Shown here piece after piece: positions 18,544-26,981 of a stretch of DNA of 64,000 nucleotides. The DNA is taken from contig NZ_LMXN01000007.1 in assembly GCF_001442615.1 (NCBI RefSeq), positions 124,001 to 188,000 on the forward strand. Direction: 5' to 3'. Below the pieces are notes generated by a model. It was given only the letters and a program-made list of their open reading frames with translations, searched no databases and had not been told where the DNA came from. Each line of letters opens with the position of its first letter. Position 1 is the stretch's first letter. Position numbers and translations under genes: made by a program. This DNA is from Algoriphagus resistens (GTDB lineage Bacteria; Bacteroidota; Bacteroidia; Cytophagales; Cyclobacteriaceae).

Positions 18544-19530
18544 TCAGCTCTGGGATTGACTTTGGGTTTGAAGTGTATGATTATCTCTAATCGTAAAGAA
18601 GTTCGAGTCCACCAGGTTAGATACCCCGTTAATCTTCAGCTGTAGATTATCAAGGTATTCGTGAAGTCCAAAACCAATAATTTCCCCTACCTCAGCAAAC
18701 TCCATCCGCGACCGAAGTTCGCCCATTGCCTTTTCAGCTGAATTCATATACCCGCCACCCAAATTACCTGAGATATTGTGAAGGCATTTTTCGGCTTCTT
18801 TTATGCAGTGATATATTGAGCGGGGAAAATACTTATTCAACACCAAAAACTCCACCACGCAAGCTGAGTCAATATTCCCATACAATCTGCGGTAGGTATT
18901 AAATGCCGTGACTGATTTGAGCAGAGCCATCCAGTGTAGAAAATCAAGAGGAGTACCTACTTCCTGATCAGACGGTAAGAGGATATGGTACTTCACATCC
19001 AATATTCTCGAAGTTTTATCCGCACGCTCGAGGTATTGCCCCAGCTGCCGGAAATACCAGCCTTCAGTCCTTGCTACATTGCTATCAGCTATACCATAAA
19101 TCAATAAAATCTGATTTTTTACTTTTTCGAAAAATGGTCTGGGGTCTTCTTTTTTCCAGACTTTTCTTTCCAATCCCTCCTGCATCATATAGTAAAGTTC
19201 ATTGGTTTTCTCCCAAGTTTCCTTGTTTAGATTCTCACGGATGACCCGAGCGTTTTCCCGTGCATTTTTGATGGTTGAAAGCATTGAATTGGGATTTTCA
19301 GGGTCGAAACCCAAGAAAAACAAAACCTGATTTCTCTCGTACCCTTTGCATTTTGACTCATAAAGCTCCAAGTCGCCTGTGGCAGCGATTAAAGGATGCC
19401 ATTGCTCTTTTAGATCCACAGGGAGATCTTGCATCAGATTGAAATTCACATCTATAAATCGCGCGTAATTCTCTGAACGCTCCAGATACCTCCCCAACCA
19501 ATAAATACTATTCGCTACTCTACTTAGCAT
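18544..19530 (-). CDS. Alpha-E domain protein (DUF403)
   Basis: A 328-residue, almost all-helical protein of the alpha-E family. The start MLSRVANSIYWLGRYLERSE is the family's hallmark N-terminus, and conserved WYFRQLGQYLERADKTSRI appears near the middle. Alpha-E proteins are nearly always encoded next to a circularly permuted ATP-grasp enzyme, as here (15 bp downstream of it). The pair is proposed in the literature to take part in a peptide-ligation system, often with a transglutaminase-like peptidase that is absent from this locus. The biochemical role of alpha-E itself is not established. Confidence 0.92.
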   Translation of the reverse strand: MLSRVANSIYWLGRYLERSENYARFIDVNFNLMQDLPVDLKEQWHPLIAATGDLELYESKCKGYERNQVLFFLGFDPENPNSMLSTIKNARENARVIRENLNKETWEKTNELYYMMQEGLERKVWKKEDPRPFFEKVKNQILLIYGIADSNVARTEGWYFRQLGQYLERADKTSRILDVKYHILLPSDQEVGTPLDFLHWMALLKSVTAFNTYRRLYGNIDSACVVEFLVLNKYFPRSIYHCIKEAEKCLHNISGNLGGGYMNSAEKAMGELRSRMEFAEVGEIIGFGLHEYLDNLQLKINGVSNLVDSNFFTIRDNHTLQTQSQSQS

Positions 19531-19545
19531 ATCCTTTCTGTTATT

Positions 19546-20970
19546 TTAATATAAAACCCACGTGTCCTTACTTCCTCCACCTTGCGAGCTATTCACTACC
19601 AGTGAGCCTTTTTTCAAAGCCACGCGGGTCAATGCTCCGGGAATCACCTCTATCTCCTGACCGTACAAAATGTAAGGTCTTAAATCCACATGCCTTCCGC
19701 TTATTCCCTCATCAGTTAAAGTAGGTACTGTGGAAAGCGATAAGGTGGGCTGAGCGATATAATTTGTCGGATTATTCATTACCAAATCCCTGAATTTAGC
19801 ATGTTCTTCCGCTGTAGCTTTGGGACCTATAAGCATCCCATAACCTCCCGCCGCATTGGTTTCTTTCACCACCAATTCCTCAATATGATCCAACACGAAT
19901 TGTCTTTCTTCTTCCTCTCTACAGAGATAAGTGGGGACATTTTTCAAAATTGGCTCCTCGTCAAGATAATAGTTGATGATTTTTGGCACATAAGCATAGA
20001 CTGCCTTATCATCCGCCACGCCAGTCCCAGGAGCATTTGCAAGGGCAATGTTCCCCGCTTTATAAGCCTCAAAAAGGCCAGGTACTCCAAGCATAGACTC
20101 GGGATTAAAGGTTTTTGGATCCAAAAATGTATCATCAATCCTGCGATAAAGCACATCAATTTGCTGCAATCCTTTCGTGGTCTGCATATAAACCCTTTTA
20201 TTCTCCACAATCAAATCTATTCCATTCACCAGCTCAACTCCCATTTGCAAGGCCAAATATGAGTGCTCATAATAGGCAGAGTTATAAATTCCCGGAGTCA
20301 AAACCCCAACTATGGGCTTTGGCTTGTCCGAAAGATTCTGCAGCATCCGCAGCAGCTTTGTCGGGTAATTGGATACTGGCATCACCCCCTTCTTATTAAA
20401 GATATCAGGGTAAACACGTTTGATAATCTCCCGGCTTTCCAACATATATGACACACCGGAAGGGCATCTGAGATTATCTTCTAAAATGTAATATTCTCCG
20501 TCTTTACTTTTTACCAGATCAGTCCCGGTGATATGACACCAAATACCTTTTGGCGGAGACAATCCTATACAAGGCTCAAGGTAATCCTTGCTCTTAAGTA
20601 TCAAATCCGAAGGCACAATCCCGTCCTTTAGGATCTTCCGATCATTATAAATATCCTGAAGAAAAAGGTTCAGCGCCTGAGTTCTTTGCTTCAGCCCAGC
20701 TTCCAATTTTTGCCATTCAGAATTGGGAATAATTCTGGGAATGATATCCAAATGGAGGATTTTTTCCATCCCTTGATTATCATGATAGACATTAAAAGTC
20801 ATACCCATCGAGCGCTGTGTCTGATTGGCTGAATGCTGCAGTTGGTTCATCTTTCGAGAACTGGTCTTTTTTAGATGCTGGTAAAATTCGTAGTAGTGTT
20901 CTCTGATTTTTCCATCTCCAGAAAGCATCTCATCGTAATGTTCTCCTGCATTATATCCTTCTGTCTTCAT
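19546..20970 (-). CDS. Circularly permuted type 2 ATP-grasp protein
   Basis: A 474-residue enzyme of the DUF404/DUF407 family. ATG 20970 gives MKTEGYNAGEHYDEML, the usual N-terminus; an in-frame TTG 30 bp upstream is less likely. Seen motifs include LILKSKDYLEPCIGLSPP, YYILEDNLRCPSGVSYMLE (the permuted ATP-binding part), TGVADDKAVYAYVP and a closing RVALKKGSLVVNSSQGGGSKDTWVL. ATP-grasp enzymes of this group are predicted to join a carboxylate to an amine using ATP, probably making or tagging a small peptide. It is the first gene of a two-gene run with the alpha-E protein. Confidence 0.93.
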   Translation of the reverse strand: MKTEGYNAGEHYDEMLSGDGKIREHYYEFYQHLKKTSSRKMNQLQHSANQTQRSMGMTFNVYHDNQGMEKILHLDIIPRIIPNSEWQKLEAGLKQRTQALNLFLQDIYNDRKILKDGIVPSDLILKSKDYLEPCIGLSPPKGIWCHITGTDLVKSKDGEYYILEDNLRCPSGVSYMLESREIIKRVYPDIFNKKGVMPVSNYPTKLLRMLQNLSDKPKPIVGVLTPGIYNSAYYEHSYLALQMGVELVNGIDLIVENKRVYMQTTKGLQQIDVLYRRIDDTFLDPKTFNPESMLGVPGLFEAYKAGNIALANAPGTGVADDKAVYAYVPKIINYYLDEEPILKNVPTYLCREEEERQFVLDHIEELVVKETNAAGGYGMLIGPKATAEEHAKFRDLVMNNPTNYIAQPTLSLSTVPTLTDEGISGRHVDLRPYILYGQEIEVIPGALTRVALKKGSLVVNSSQGGGSKDTWVLY

Positions 20971-21050
20971 AAGTTTATCTAAAATAAAAACAAGCTTCAA
21001 AAAGATAGATGAAAAAGAATAATTCTCAAAAAAATAACGAAAATTGGTTC

Positions 21051-21109
21051 AATTTTTCATCAAAATATTAAATTATATAGTTAATCATCAATAATTAAGA
21101 TGAAAAATT
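21051..21109. repeat. Long inverted repeat in a divergent promoter region
   Basis: AATTTTTCATC (21051-21061) is exactly repeated in inverse as GATGAAAAATT (21099-21109), 37 bp apart, between the divergent ATP-grasp and YitT genes. It could be a pair of operator half-sites, but the region is very AT-rich and chance is possible. Confidence 0.4.
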
Positions 21110-21234
21110 ATCAATCCATCAATCCTCATTAACCCTTTACCATCCTTCTCATATATCATAAGTTACGTATTTATTTCCAAGGTAAGATTCTTTTGAAGGC
21201 GGGACTGTTGATTAAAAAACTCTATTTTCGCGCT

Positions 21235-22140
21235 ATGGTTAAGCGGCTTTTAAAAATTCAAGATAACGCGCTGGTAAAAAGAATTACAATCTGGCGGCAA
21301 ATCAAAGACGGGCTTTTCATTGCGATTGGGGTAGTGATGGCCAGTATAGGATTGAAAGGTTTTTTGCTGCCTAATGGATTTTTTGACGGTGGTGCTATGG
21401 GCATGTCCCTTCTCCTGGAAATGCTTACCCCTGTCAACCTTTCCGTGTTGATCATCCTAATCAATCTCCCCTTCATTTTGTTGGGAGCCAAGCAAGTATC
21501 GATACCGTTTGCAATTAAAAGCACACTTGCCATTTTCGGTCTTGCACTGCTTGTGCATTACATTGAAGTTCCTGCGATCACTGCGGACAAACTTCTTATT
21601 GCAGTCTTTGGCGGATTTTTCCTCGGAAGCGGGATAGGATTTGCAATTCGGGGCGGGGCCGTAATTGACGGCACTGAAGTACTCGCTATTTCGGTCAGTA
21701 GAAAGTCAAGCTTGACTGTTGGTGATTTTATCACGATTTTTAATGTCTGCCTATTTACCGTTGCTGCAATATTTGTGGGAATAGAGACGGCTATGTATTC
21801 CATGCTCACTTACTTTTCTGCTTCCAAAACGGTGGATTTTATCATCAATGGTGTAGAGGAATATCTTGGTGTAATGATCATGTCACCACACAATGAAGAG
21901 ATCAAACAAATGATTTCATACGATCTTGGCCGTGGGGTAACTGTGCTCAAATCCGACGGAGGCTATGGTGATAAGGCCAATGAAATGCCTGACAGAAAAG
22001 TATTATTCTGTGTAATCACAAGACTTGAAGTAACCAAAGTACTTGTAGAAATCAATAAAATCGATCCAAAAGCTTTTGTCATCCAATATCCTATTAAAGA
22101 TACCAAGGGAGGAATGATTAAGAGGCGACCATTACATTAG
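21235..22140 (+). CDS. YitT family membrane protein
   Basis: A 301-residue protein with five or six hydrophobic segments between about 25 and 195 (for example FIAIGVVMASIGLKGFLLP and VLIILINLPFILLGA), followed by a soluble C-terminal DUF2179 domain (about 215-295, EEYLGVMIMSPHNEEIKQM). ATG 21235 is preferred to the upstream TTG 21193. The family's transport function is not established. It stands alone, divergent from the ATP-grasp gene and converging on the DUF4268 gene. Confidence 0.88.
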   Translation: MVKRLLKIQDNALVKRITIWRQIKDGLFIAIGVVMASIGLKGFLLPNGFFDGGAMGMSLLLEMLTPVNLSVLIILINLPFILLGAKQVSIPFAIKSTLAIFGLALLVHYIEVPAITADKLLIAVFGGFFLGSGIGFAIRGGAVIDGTEVLAISVSRKSSLTVGDFITIFNVCLFTVAAIFVGIETAMYSMLTYFSASKTVDFIINGVEEYLGVMIMSPHNEEIKQMISYDLGRGVTVLKSDGGYGDKANEMPDRKVLFCVITRLEVTKVLVEINKIDPKAFVIQYPIKDTKGGMIKRRPLH

Positions 22141-22187
22141 GATTTGATAGCCGGAATTGCAACATTCACCTTCCCCAAAAAGAAATC

Positions 22188-22643
22188 TCAGCTCTCAAAA
22201 CCTGGTTTCACACTATTCCAAAACTCATCCAGCGCAATAATCCTGGGTTTGAGGAACGCTATTATATCTGGCCAATCTTCTGAATCCATCACAGTTACGG
22301 CAGGCAATATTTTCTCTATCCTAGAGATAGCCTGACCAAATTCATTCTTTTGATGCAACTTCCAATTCCACTCCTCACCTACTATTGACTCAAACATTTT
22401 TTTGAATTGTCTTAATTGCTCAAAATACAATTCCTGTAATTCTTCGTCAGGATGAGCTATCTCTATTCCAATGGACGCAAAATCACGCTCTGCCTTCATT
22501 CGGAAATAAATATGCCGGACACCCGTTTTGTAATTTGGCCAGTTGATCCTTCTCCCTTCAGCATTCGGGATTGGCTTCATGTATTGCCCAAAAGCAATCC
22601 AAAACTCCGAACGGATTCTTGATGTTTCAGCTTTGTTGTACAA
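22188..22643 (-). CDS. DUF4268 domain protein
   Basis: A 151-residue cytoplasmic protein. The pattern RSEFWIAFGQYMKPIPN, INWPNYKTGVRHIYFRM and EEWNWKLHQ matches DUF4268, whose function is unknown but whose fold is related to restriction-endonuclease-like proteins in some larger members. The only suitable start is a TTG at 22643, two bases after the chaN stop, since an in-frame stop precedes it without any ATG. It is the last gene of a five-gene leftward run. Confidence 0.8.
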   Translation of the reverse strand: MYNKAETSRIRSEFWIAFGQYMKPIPNAEGRRINWPNYKTGVRHIYFRMKAERDFASIGIEIAHPDEELQELYFEQLRQFKKMFESIVGEEWNWKLHQKNEFGQAISRIEKILPAVTVMDSEDWPDIIAFLKPRIIALDEFWNSVKPGFES

Positions 22644-22645
22644 GG

Positions 22646-23509
22646 CTAAAACGTAGTATGACTGTCAGCTGGCAAGACGAGAATAATACCCCCACCCTTG
22701 GCATGTTTAGTATCCAACTTGTCTAGGTTATCCTGAGTCACCATGTGGATATTCAAAATCTTTAGATCAGGAAGCTCTCTTTTCAAATACCAAAGAATCC
22801 CCTCCCCGTCTTTCGAATGATATGAACCATTGATATGATAGATTTTTTCACCGGCGGAAAGCGGACCAACTAGCGACTCAGCCATAGTTGCATCTTTTAG
22901 TGCCTGAGCCTGCATCATAAATTCCGGATTGCCTGGAGCTCCATGCATCATATCTTTCATGGCCTCATATCCAGGGAGCGTCCCATCAAATGCTATTGGC
23001 AGCTTCGCAAAATAGGTTTTCGCCTGATCGGTCAGACTGTCCAACACCCCAAACCCAGACTTGCTCACCATAGAAGCATATTTCCGGGGAACATTAGTCG
23101 CAATGAATCTTAGATCTTTCTGCTTCGCATACCGCAAAATCGGACGATAATCCGTGGCGTAATTCTTCCAAAGCTTTGCTTCAGTCTCGAAACTACTTTC
23201 GCTGATCTGATCAGAAAACCACTCGTCCAAGTTCAACTGATCTTCCCGCTCAAAAACCTCAGACCCTACTACCAAATTTGGGTTTTCGGCTTGCATTCCT
23301 TTCAATACCTGTAGTTGTAGCCAGTGACCCAGACTATTATTATGAAGCTCTCCGAAGAAAACTGCGTCCATCTCTTTTGCCTCTTTAAGAACTTGTTTGA
23401 GATCGATTTTTTTGCCTTTACCTGTAAAAAACTGGTAGGCCTCGCTCTGAGCTTTGAGTGTTCCCATGGAACCGAGCAACAGTAAAATCGCCAAGAAATA
23501 ATTACGCAT
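22646..23509 (-). CDS. ChaN-family lipoprotein-like protein (haem-binding uptake, Tiki superfamily)
   Basis: An exported protein of 287 residues with a cleavable signal peptide (LLLLGSMGTLKAQ, about 8-20) that lacks a lipobox Cys. Conserved segments are AVFFGELHNNSLGHWLQLQ (about 50-68), GSEVFEREDQ and HINGSYHSKDGEGILWYL near the end, carrying the family's Glu/His residues. ChaN binds haem in some bacteria, and the fold is related to TraB/Tiki metalloproteases; the role here is open. The start overlaps the folB stop by 8 bp, so the two are cotranscribed. Confidence 0.85.
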   Translation of the reverse strand: MRNYFLAILLLLGSMGTLKAQSEAYQFFTGKGKKIDLKQVLKEAKEMDAVFFGELHNNSLGHWLQLQVLKGMQAENPNLVVGSEVFEREDQLNLDEWFSDQISESSFETEAKLWKNYATDYRPILRYAKQKDLRFIATNVPRKYASMVSKSGFGVLDSLTDQAKTYFAKLPIAFDGTLPGYEAMKDMMHGAPGNPEFMMQAQALKDATMAESLVGPLSAGEKIYHINGSYHSKDGEGILWYLKRELPDLKILNIHMVTQDNLDKLDTKHAKGGGIILVLPADSHTTF

Positions 23510-23867
23510 AGTCTTCAGGATATTGAATTTGTACAGAAGAGTGGTTAACCAACCCTCCCAGTGCAGGGTGATGTTTTTTAAGAGTCAATCTGATTTTGGT
23601 GGTTTTCGGATATGCCTCCAGAATATCTGTGACGATCACATGCCCCAAATGCTCCAGCAATTTCACCTTCACGTCCATTCTGGCTTTGATCAGTCTGTAA
23701 AGTTTGGAGTAGTCCACTGTTGCGCTTAGATCATCGTGTAGCATTGCCTCACGAAAATCCGTCTCCAACTCAAGATCCAATGTGAAGCGGTTCCCAAGAA
23801 TTGTTTCTTCTGGGTAAGCTCCATGATATGCGTGAAATTCTATCCCTTCCAGGGCTACCTTTCCCAT
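23502..23867 (-). CDS. folB: Dihydroneopterin aldolase
   Basis: Folate-pathway enzyme that splits 7,8-dihydroneopterin into 6-hydroxymethyl-dihydropterin and glycolaldehyde. The 121 residues are the normal length. Seen are the N-terminal GIEFHAYHGAYPEETILGNRF (with the catalytic-region Glu), VDYSKLYRLIK and the lysine motif LKKHHPAL. The ATG overlaps the divIVA-like gene's stop (TGATG), and the stop overlaps the chaN start. No other folate genes are in the window. Confidence 0.93.
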   Translation of the reverse strand: MGKVALEGIEFHAYHGAYPEETILGNRFTLDLELETDFREAMLHDDLSATVDYSKLYRLIKARMDVKVKLLEHLGHVIVTDILEAYPKTTKIRLTLKKHHPALGGLVNHSSVQIQYPEDYA

Positions 23868-24829
23868 CAGTCAAATTGATCAAAAAATGATCCTGAACCG
23901 CTCTTTGAATCTTCCGGGTATTTGTGCTGAGCTGTCTGCGGCTTGAGGTTCTCGACGACCGGCTTATCCTTCGTTTCTTCAAGTTCATCTATATCCTCTT
24001 CAAGAACTTCATCTTCCAGCTCCATCTTGGTATCTTCCATTTCCAGCTCTTCTTTTTCTTCTTCACTGATTTCCAACTCTATATCAGGAGTGGAATCGTG
24101 ACCTTCCAGTTCTAGCTGCTCCTCGATTACTTCCTCTTCAGTGAGAGGGCTATCATCGATTTCCTCTCCCAATGCCCCCTCTTCTTTGTAGCCAAGTTTC
24201 TCTAGATTTGCAAAAGTAAATGTCTGTGACCTGCTTAATTCGTCTATTGCCCTAGCATGAGCTTTAGCATCAATTCTGGAGAAATTCGCCTCCGAAAGAT
24301 CCATTTGATTCAATGTATCCTGCGCAATTCTTTTCAGGCTTTTTACCATAGATTCCCGTTGCTCCGCGAGACCTTCGTAAGACCGGACTAATCCTTGCAT
24401 GCTTTCTCTTAGCTCTACAATCGTCTCTTTGGCCTTGGTCTCAGCGGCACCAATAATAACTGCGGCTTGCTGCTCAGCCTGCCTTCTTGAATCGGTTACC
24501 AGCTGATCTATATGTTTGGTGGCATTTTCCGCTGTCTCATTGGCTTCAGAGATAATCAGATCCGCCGCCTCATTGGCTTCTACTATAATCGAGGCACCAG
24601 TATCTTCGGCTGTTTTTAGCGTACGGAAAAGTGATTCCTCCACATCCTTTAAGCGTTTTGCCTCAGCTTCTGTATTCTGAAGCCTGGTTTTAAGCTCCAT
24701 ATTTTCCTTATGAAGCGCATCTACGATTTCACTGATTTCATCCAGAAATACAGCAACGTCTTTTTTCTCATATCCTCTGAATCCAACTTCAAAGGTTTTT
24801 TGCCGAATGGCTGCAGGTGTGATTTTCAT
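23867..24829 (-). CDS. DivIVA domain coiled-coil protein
   Basis: A 320-residue protein. The first 60 residues match the DivIVA membrane-curvature/polar-targeting domain (ITPAAIRQKTFEVGFRGYEKKDVAVFLDEI). A long coiled coil follows at about 35-190, rich in Ala, Glu and Thr, then a very acidic low-complexity tail (about 225-305, mostly E, D and L) and a short end FFDQFD. DivIVA proteins act as scaffolds in division or cell-pole organisation in Gram-positives; the role in Bacteroidota is not established. It is placed between the WD40 gene (3 bp away) and folB (1 bp overlap). Confidence 0.88.
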   Translation of the reverse strand: MKITPAAIRQKTFEVGFRGYEKKDVAVFLDEISEIVDALHKENMELKTRLQNTEAEAKRLKDVEESLFRTLKTAEDTGASIIVEANEAADLIISEANETAENATKHIDQLVTDSRRQAEQQAAVIIGAAETKAKETIVELRESMQGLVRSYEGLAEQRESMVKSLKRIAQDTLNQMDLSEANFSRIDAKAHARAIDELSRSQTFTFANLEKLGYKEEGALGEEIDDSPLTEEEVIEEQLELEGHDSTPDIELEISEEEKEELEMEDTKMELEDEVLEEDIDELEETKDKPVVENLKPQTAQHKYPEDSKSGSGSFFDQFD

Positions 24830-24832
24830 GGG

Positions 24833-25747
24833 TTAATTCGCTTCAATTTGCCAAATAGAAATAGTACGGTCGTCAGACACCGAAATTACATTGCCTTGGT
24901 AGCTACTCCAAATCACTTTGTTTATTGAAGTACCGTGGCCTGCATTTCTCGCCTTGTCGATGACCTTTAGGAGTTTTTTCTCAGCTGTATCCCAAATCTT
25001 GATTGATTTGTCCATGGAACAGGTTACCAGAAGATTGCCATCCTCTTTGAAATATAAATAATTAATGGCATACATATGTGCCACAATGTTCTCTAGCAGA
25101 GAATAGGTGTCAGTTTCCCAAAATTTCATCCGCGCATCCCGACCTGCACTGACCAGGATTGATTCATCGGGAGCATACGAAAGTGCGAATACCGAGTTGG
25201 TATGCCCAGTCAGATTAGCAAGAGGATGAAAATTGTCCGATAGGTCAAGAACCTTGACTGTGTTGTCGCTCAATCCAATGGCCAGCTGTCTTTTGTCTTT
25301 TGCCAATGACATGACACGGATGCTTTTAGCACTCAGCTTGATATGTTTCTTAATGCTTCTAGAATTGATATCCACTACGATCAATACTCCGTCTCCAGTG
25401 CCGATATAGGCTTCATCGCCAAAGACTTTAATATCAAAAATAGCCTGATCAGTCAATTTCAGAGACCAAACCTCTTTATTCTCTGTCAAATCAACCACAT
25501 GTATCCCCTCGAAATTATGACCGATGAAAAGCAAATTCCTGAGTGAATCAGTTGCCAATGCATAGACTGAATGAGGAAGTCTCGCGACCAATTTCCCGTC
25601 TTTTGGATGATCCAAATCCCATTCCACTACCATTCCGTCTCCGGCACCTGTATAAAAAAACCGGGGATCACAGCCTTCTGTCAACGCGTAGATACAGTCA
25701 TTGTGCCCTGTTAGTGTTTGTAATTTATTAACTTCTATTTTTGACAT
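24833..25747 (-). CDS. WD40 repeat protein
   Basis: A 304-residue beta-propeller. I chose ATG 25747 (MSKIEVNKLQTLTGHND) rather than an upstream frame start, because that would overlap the divergent phosphopantetheinyl transferase gene. About six to seven WD-like repeats are visible, the clearest being LTGHTNSVFALSYAPDES with DARMKFWETD, and ending LVTCSMDKSIKIWD and VISVSDDRTISIWQ. Such propellers serve as protein-protein platforms. It is the first gene of the leftward WD40-DivIVA-folB-chaN-DUF4268 run. Confidence 0.9.
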   Translation of the reverse strand: MSKIEVNKLQTLTGHNDCIYALTEGCDPRFFYTGAGDGMVVEWDLDHPKDGKLVARLPHSVYALATDSLRNLLFIGHNFEGIHVVDLTENKEVWSLKLTDQAIFDIKVFGDEAYIGTGDGVLIVVDINSRSIKKHIKLSAKSIRVMSLAKDKRQLAIGLSDNTVKVLDLSDNFHPLANLTGHTNSVFALSYAPDESILVSAGRDARMKFWETDTYSLLENIVAHMYAINYLYFKEDGNLLVTCSMDKSIKIWDTAEKKLLKVIDKARNAGHGTSINKVIWSSYQGNVISVSDDRTISIWQIEAN

Positions 25748-25781
25748 ATATTGGACGGAGACTTTGGTGCCCTTCTGGCCT

Positions 25782-26411
25782 ATGCAGACAAAAATAGAAA
25801 AAATTGATTCTTCCTCGGCTTTGGCCATCAAGATTATCGAAACTCAGGATGAGAATGCGTTGGAATTCCTCAGCTTCCGCGAAAAATTGGCTTACGCAAA
25901 TATTTCACATCTGGAAAAAAAAAGGGAATGGGCCACAGCCAGGATGGCAATCCGGGATGCACTGGATGTATTGCATGTCCCATATCCTGGATTTTTTAAG
26001 GATGAGCATGGTAAATCCCAAGCGATGAACGGACATGGGTACATGTCACTTTCGCATACCATGGGCTATGCAGGTGCGATTTATCACCGGGACAATCCAG
26101 TTGGGATTGATATGGATTTGATCCGCGAGAAAATATTGAAAATTGGATTTCGTTTTCTTGATCAATCGGAATTAGCCTTTTTGGAAAAAGATCCACTACA
26201 TTACACGATGGCATGGTCAGCAAAAGAGTCTATCTTTAAATGTCAGGGAAAGCGTGGTGTATCTTTCAGGGAAAATATCCTCCTGGAGCCGTTTGATTCG
26301 AAGACAGGAACCATTAAGGGCAGGATTCGGGGAACCGATTTCACAGACCATCATTATACGGTACAAGTCCGTATAATCTCCGACGTCGTACTTACCTATA
26401 CCATCTGGTAA
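25782..26411 (+). CDS. 4'-phosphopantetheinyl transferase superfamily protein
   Basis: Transfers phosphopantetheine from CoA to a serine on carrier proteins. The 209 residues carry the Sfp/AcpT motifs: SLSHTMGYAGAI, the magnesium-binding GIDMDLI and the WSAKESIFKCQGK helix. ATG 25782 gives a normal N-terminus. It is divergent from the WD40 gene and its stop TAA is followed directly by the ATG of the redoxin gene, so the two are probably cotranscribed. No polyketide or peptide synthetase is nearby, so a role in activating a fatty-acid-type carrier protein is likely. Confidence 0.88.
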   Translation: MQTKIEKIDSSSALAIKIIETQDENALEFLSFREKLAYANISHLEKKREWATARMAIRDALDVLHVPYPGFFKDEHGKSQAMNGHGYMSLSHTMGYAGAIYHRDNPVGIDMDLIREKILKIGFRFLDQSELAFLEKDPLHYTMAWSAKESIFKCQGKRGVSFRENILLEPFDSKTGTIKGRIRGTDFTDHHYTVQVRIISDVVLTYTIW

Positions 26412-26981
26412 ATGAAAAAGCTAAGCTTAGTTTGCATTATTCTACTATCTCTCACTTTCCCTCTTTCGGCTCAAAGTCTACAGGGAATTAGTCTCACAGA
26501 TGCAGTGACAGGAAAAATCATCCATATGCAATCTGAACTAAAAGGAAGGGGGCTGGTATTAATTTTTCATAGTTTGGCATGTCCTTTTGCGAAAATGTAT
26601 GAATCTCGCCTGATTGCTTTGCGAAGCAAATATCAAAGTCAGGGTTTTAATTTCATCTTAGTGAACCCAGAGGCCAGCAATAATGCCACGGATAAAACAG
26701 CTTTACAAAGCTATATCGATCAATCCGATATTAACATGCCCTACCTGATAGATGAGAATCAAGTACTAACCAAGTTATATAAAATCACAAAAATTCCCGA
26801 AGCCATATTGTTATCCTCAGAAGGGAAAGTCAGTTACAGAGGCGCCCTGGATAATAATCCTCAGTCGGAGAGTGCTGCGTCTGCCAAATACCTGGATAAA
26901 GCAATGGATTCTATTCTCAAGGGAGAAGAACCAAGCCCCGGACAAGTCAGGGCAGTAGGTTGTAATGTAAAAATCTATTGA
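26412..26981 (+). CDS. Exported thioredoxin-like (redoxin) protein
   Basis: A 189-residue periplasmic protein with a signal peptide at about 1-20 (LLSLTFPLSAQ). The thioredoxin-like fold resembles the AhpC/TSA-redoxin group: LVLIFHSLACPFAKMYESRL carries one conserved Cys, and the cis-Pro region is TKIPEAILL. The second cysteine of a CxxC pair is absent, so it is probably not a classical disulfide reductase. The stop overlaps the 3' end of the convergent SirB1-like gene by 7 bp. Confidence 0.85.
   Translation: MKKLSLVCIILLSLTFPLSAQSLQGISLTDAVTGKIIHMQSELKGRGLVLIFHSLACPFAKMYESRLIALRSKYQSQGFNFILVNPEASNNATDKTALQSYIDQSDINMPYLIDENQVLTKLYKITKIPEAILLSSEGKVSYRGALDNNPQSESAASAKYLDKAMDSILKGEEPSPGQVRAVGCNVKIY

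Noticed and set aside
24833-25831. Longer start for the WD40 protein at 25831
   Set aside because: It overlaps the phosphopantetheinyl transferase gene on the other strand and adds unrelated sequence before the first blade.
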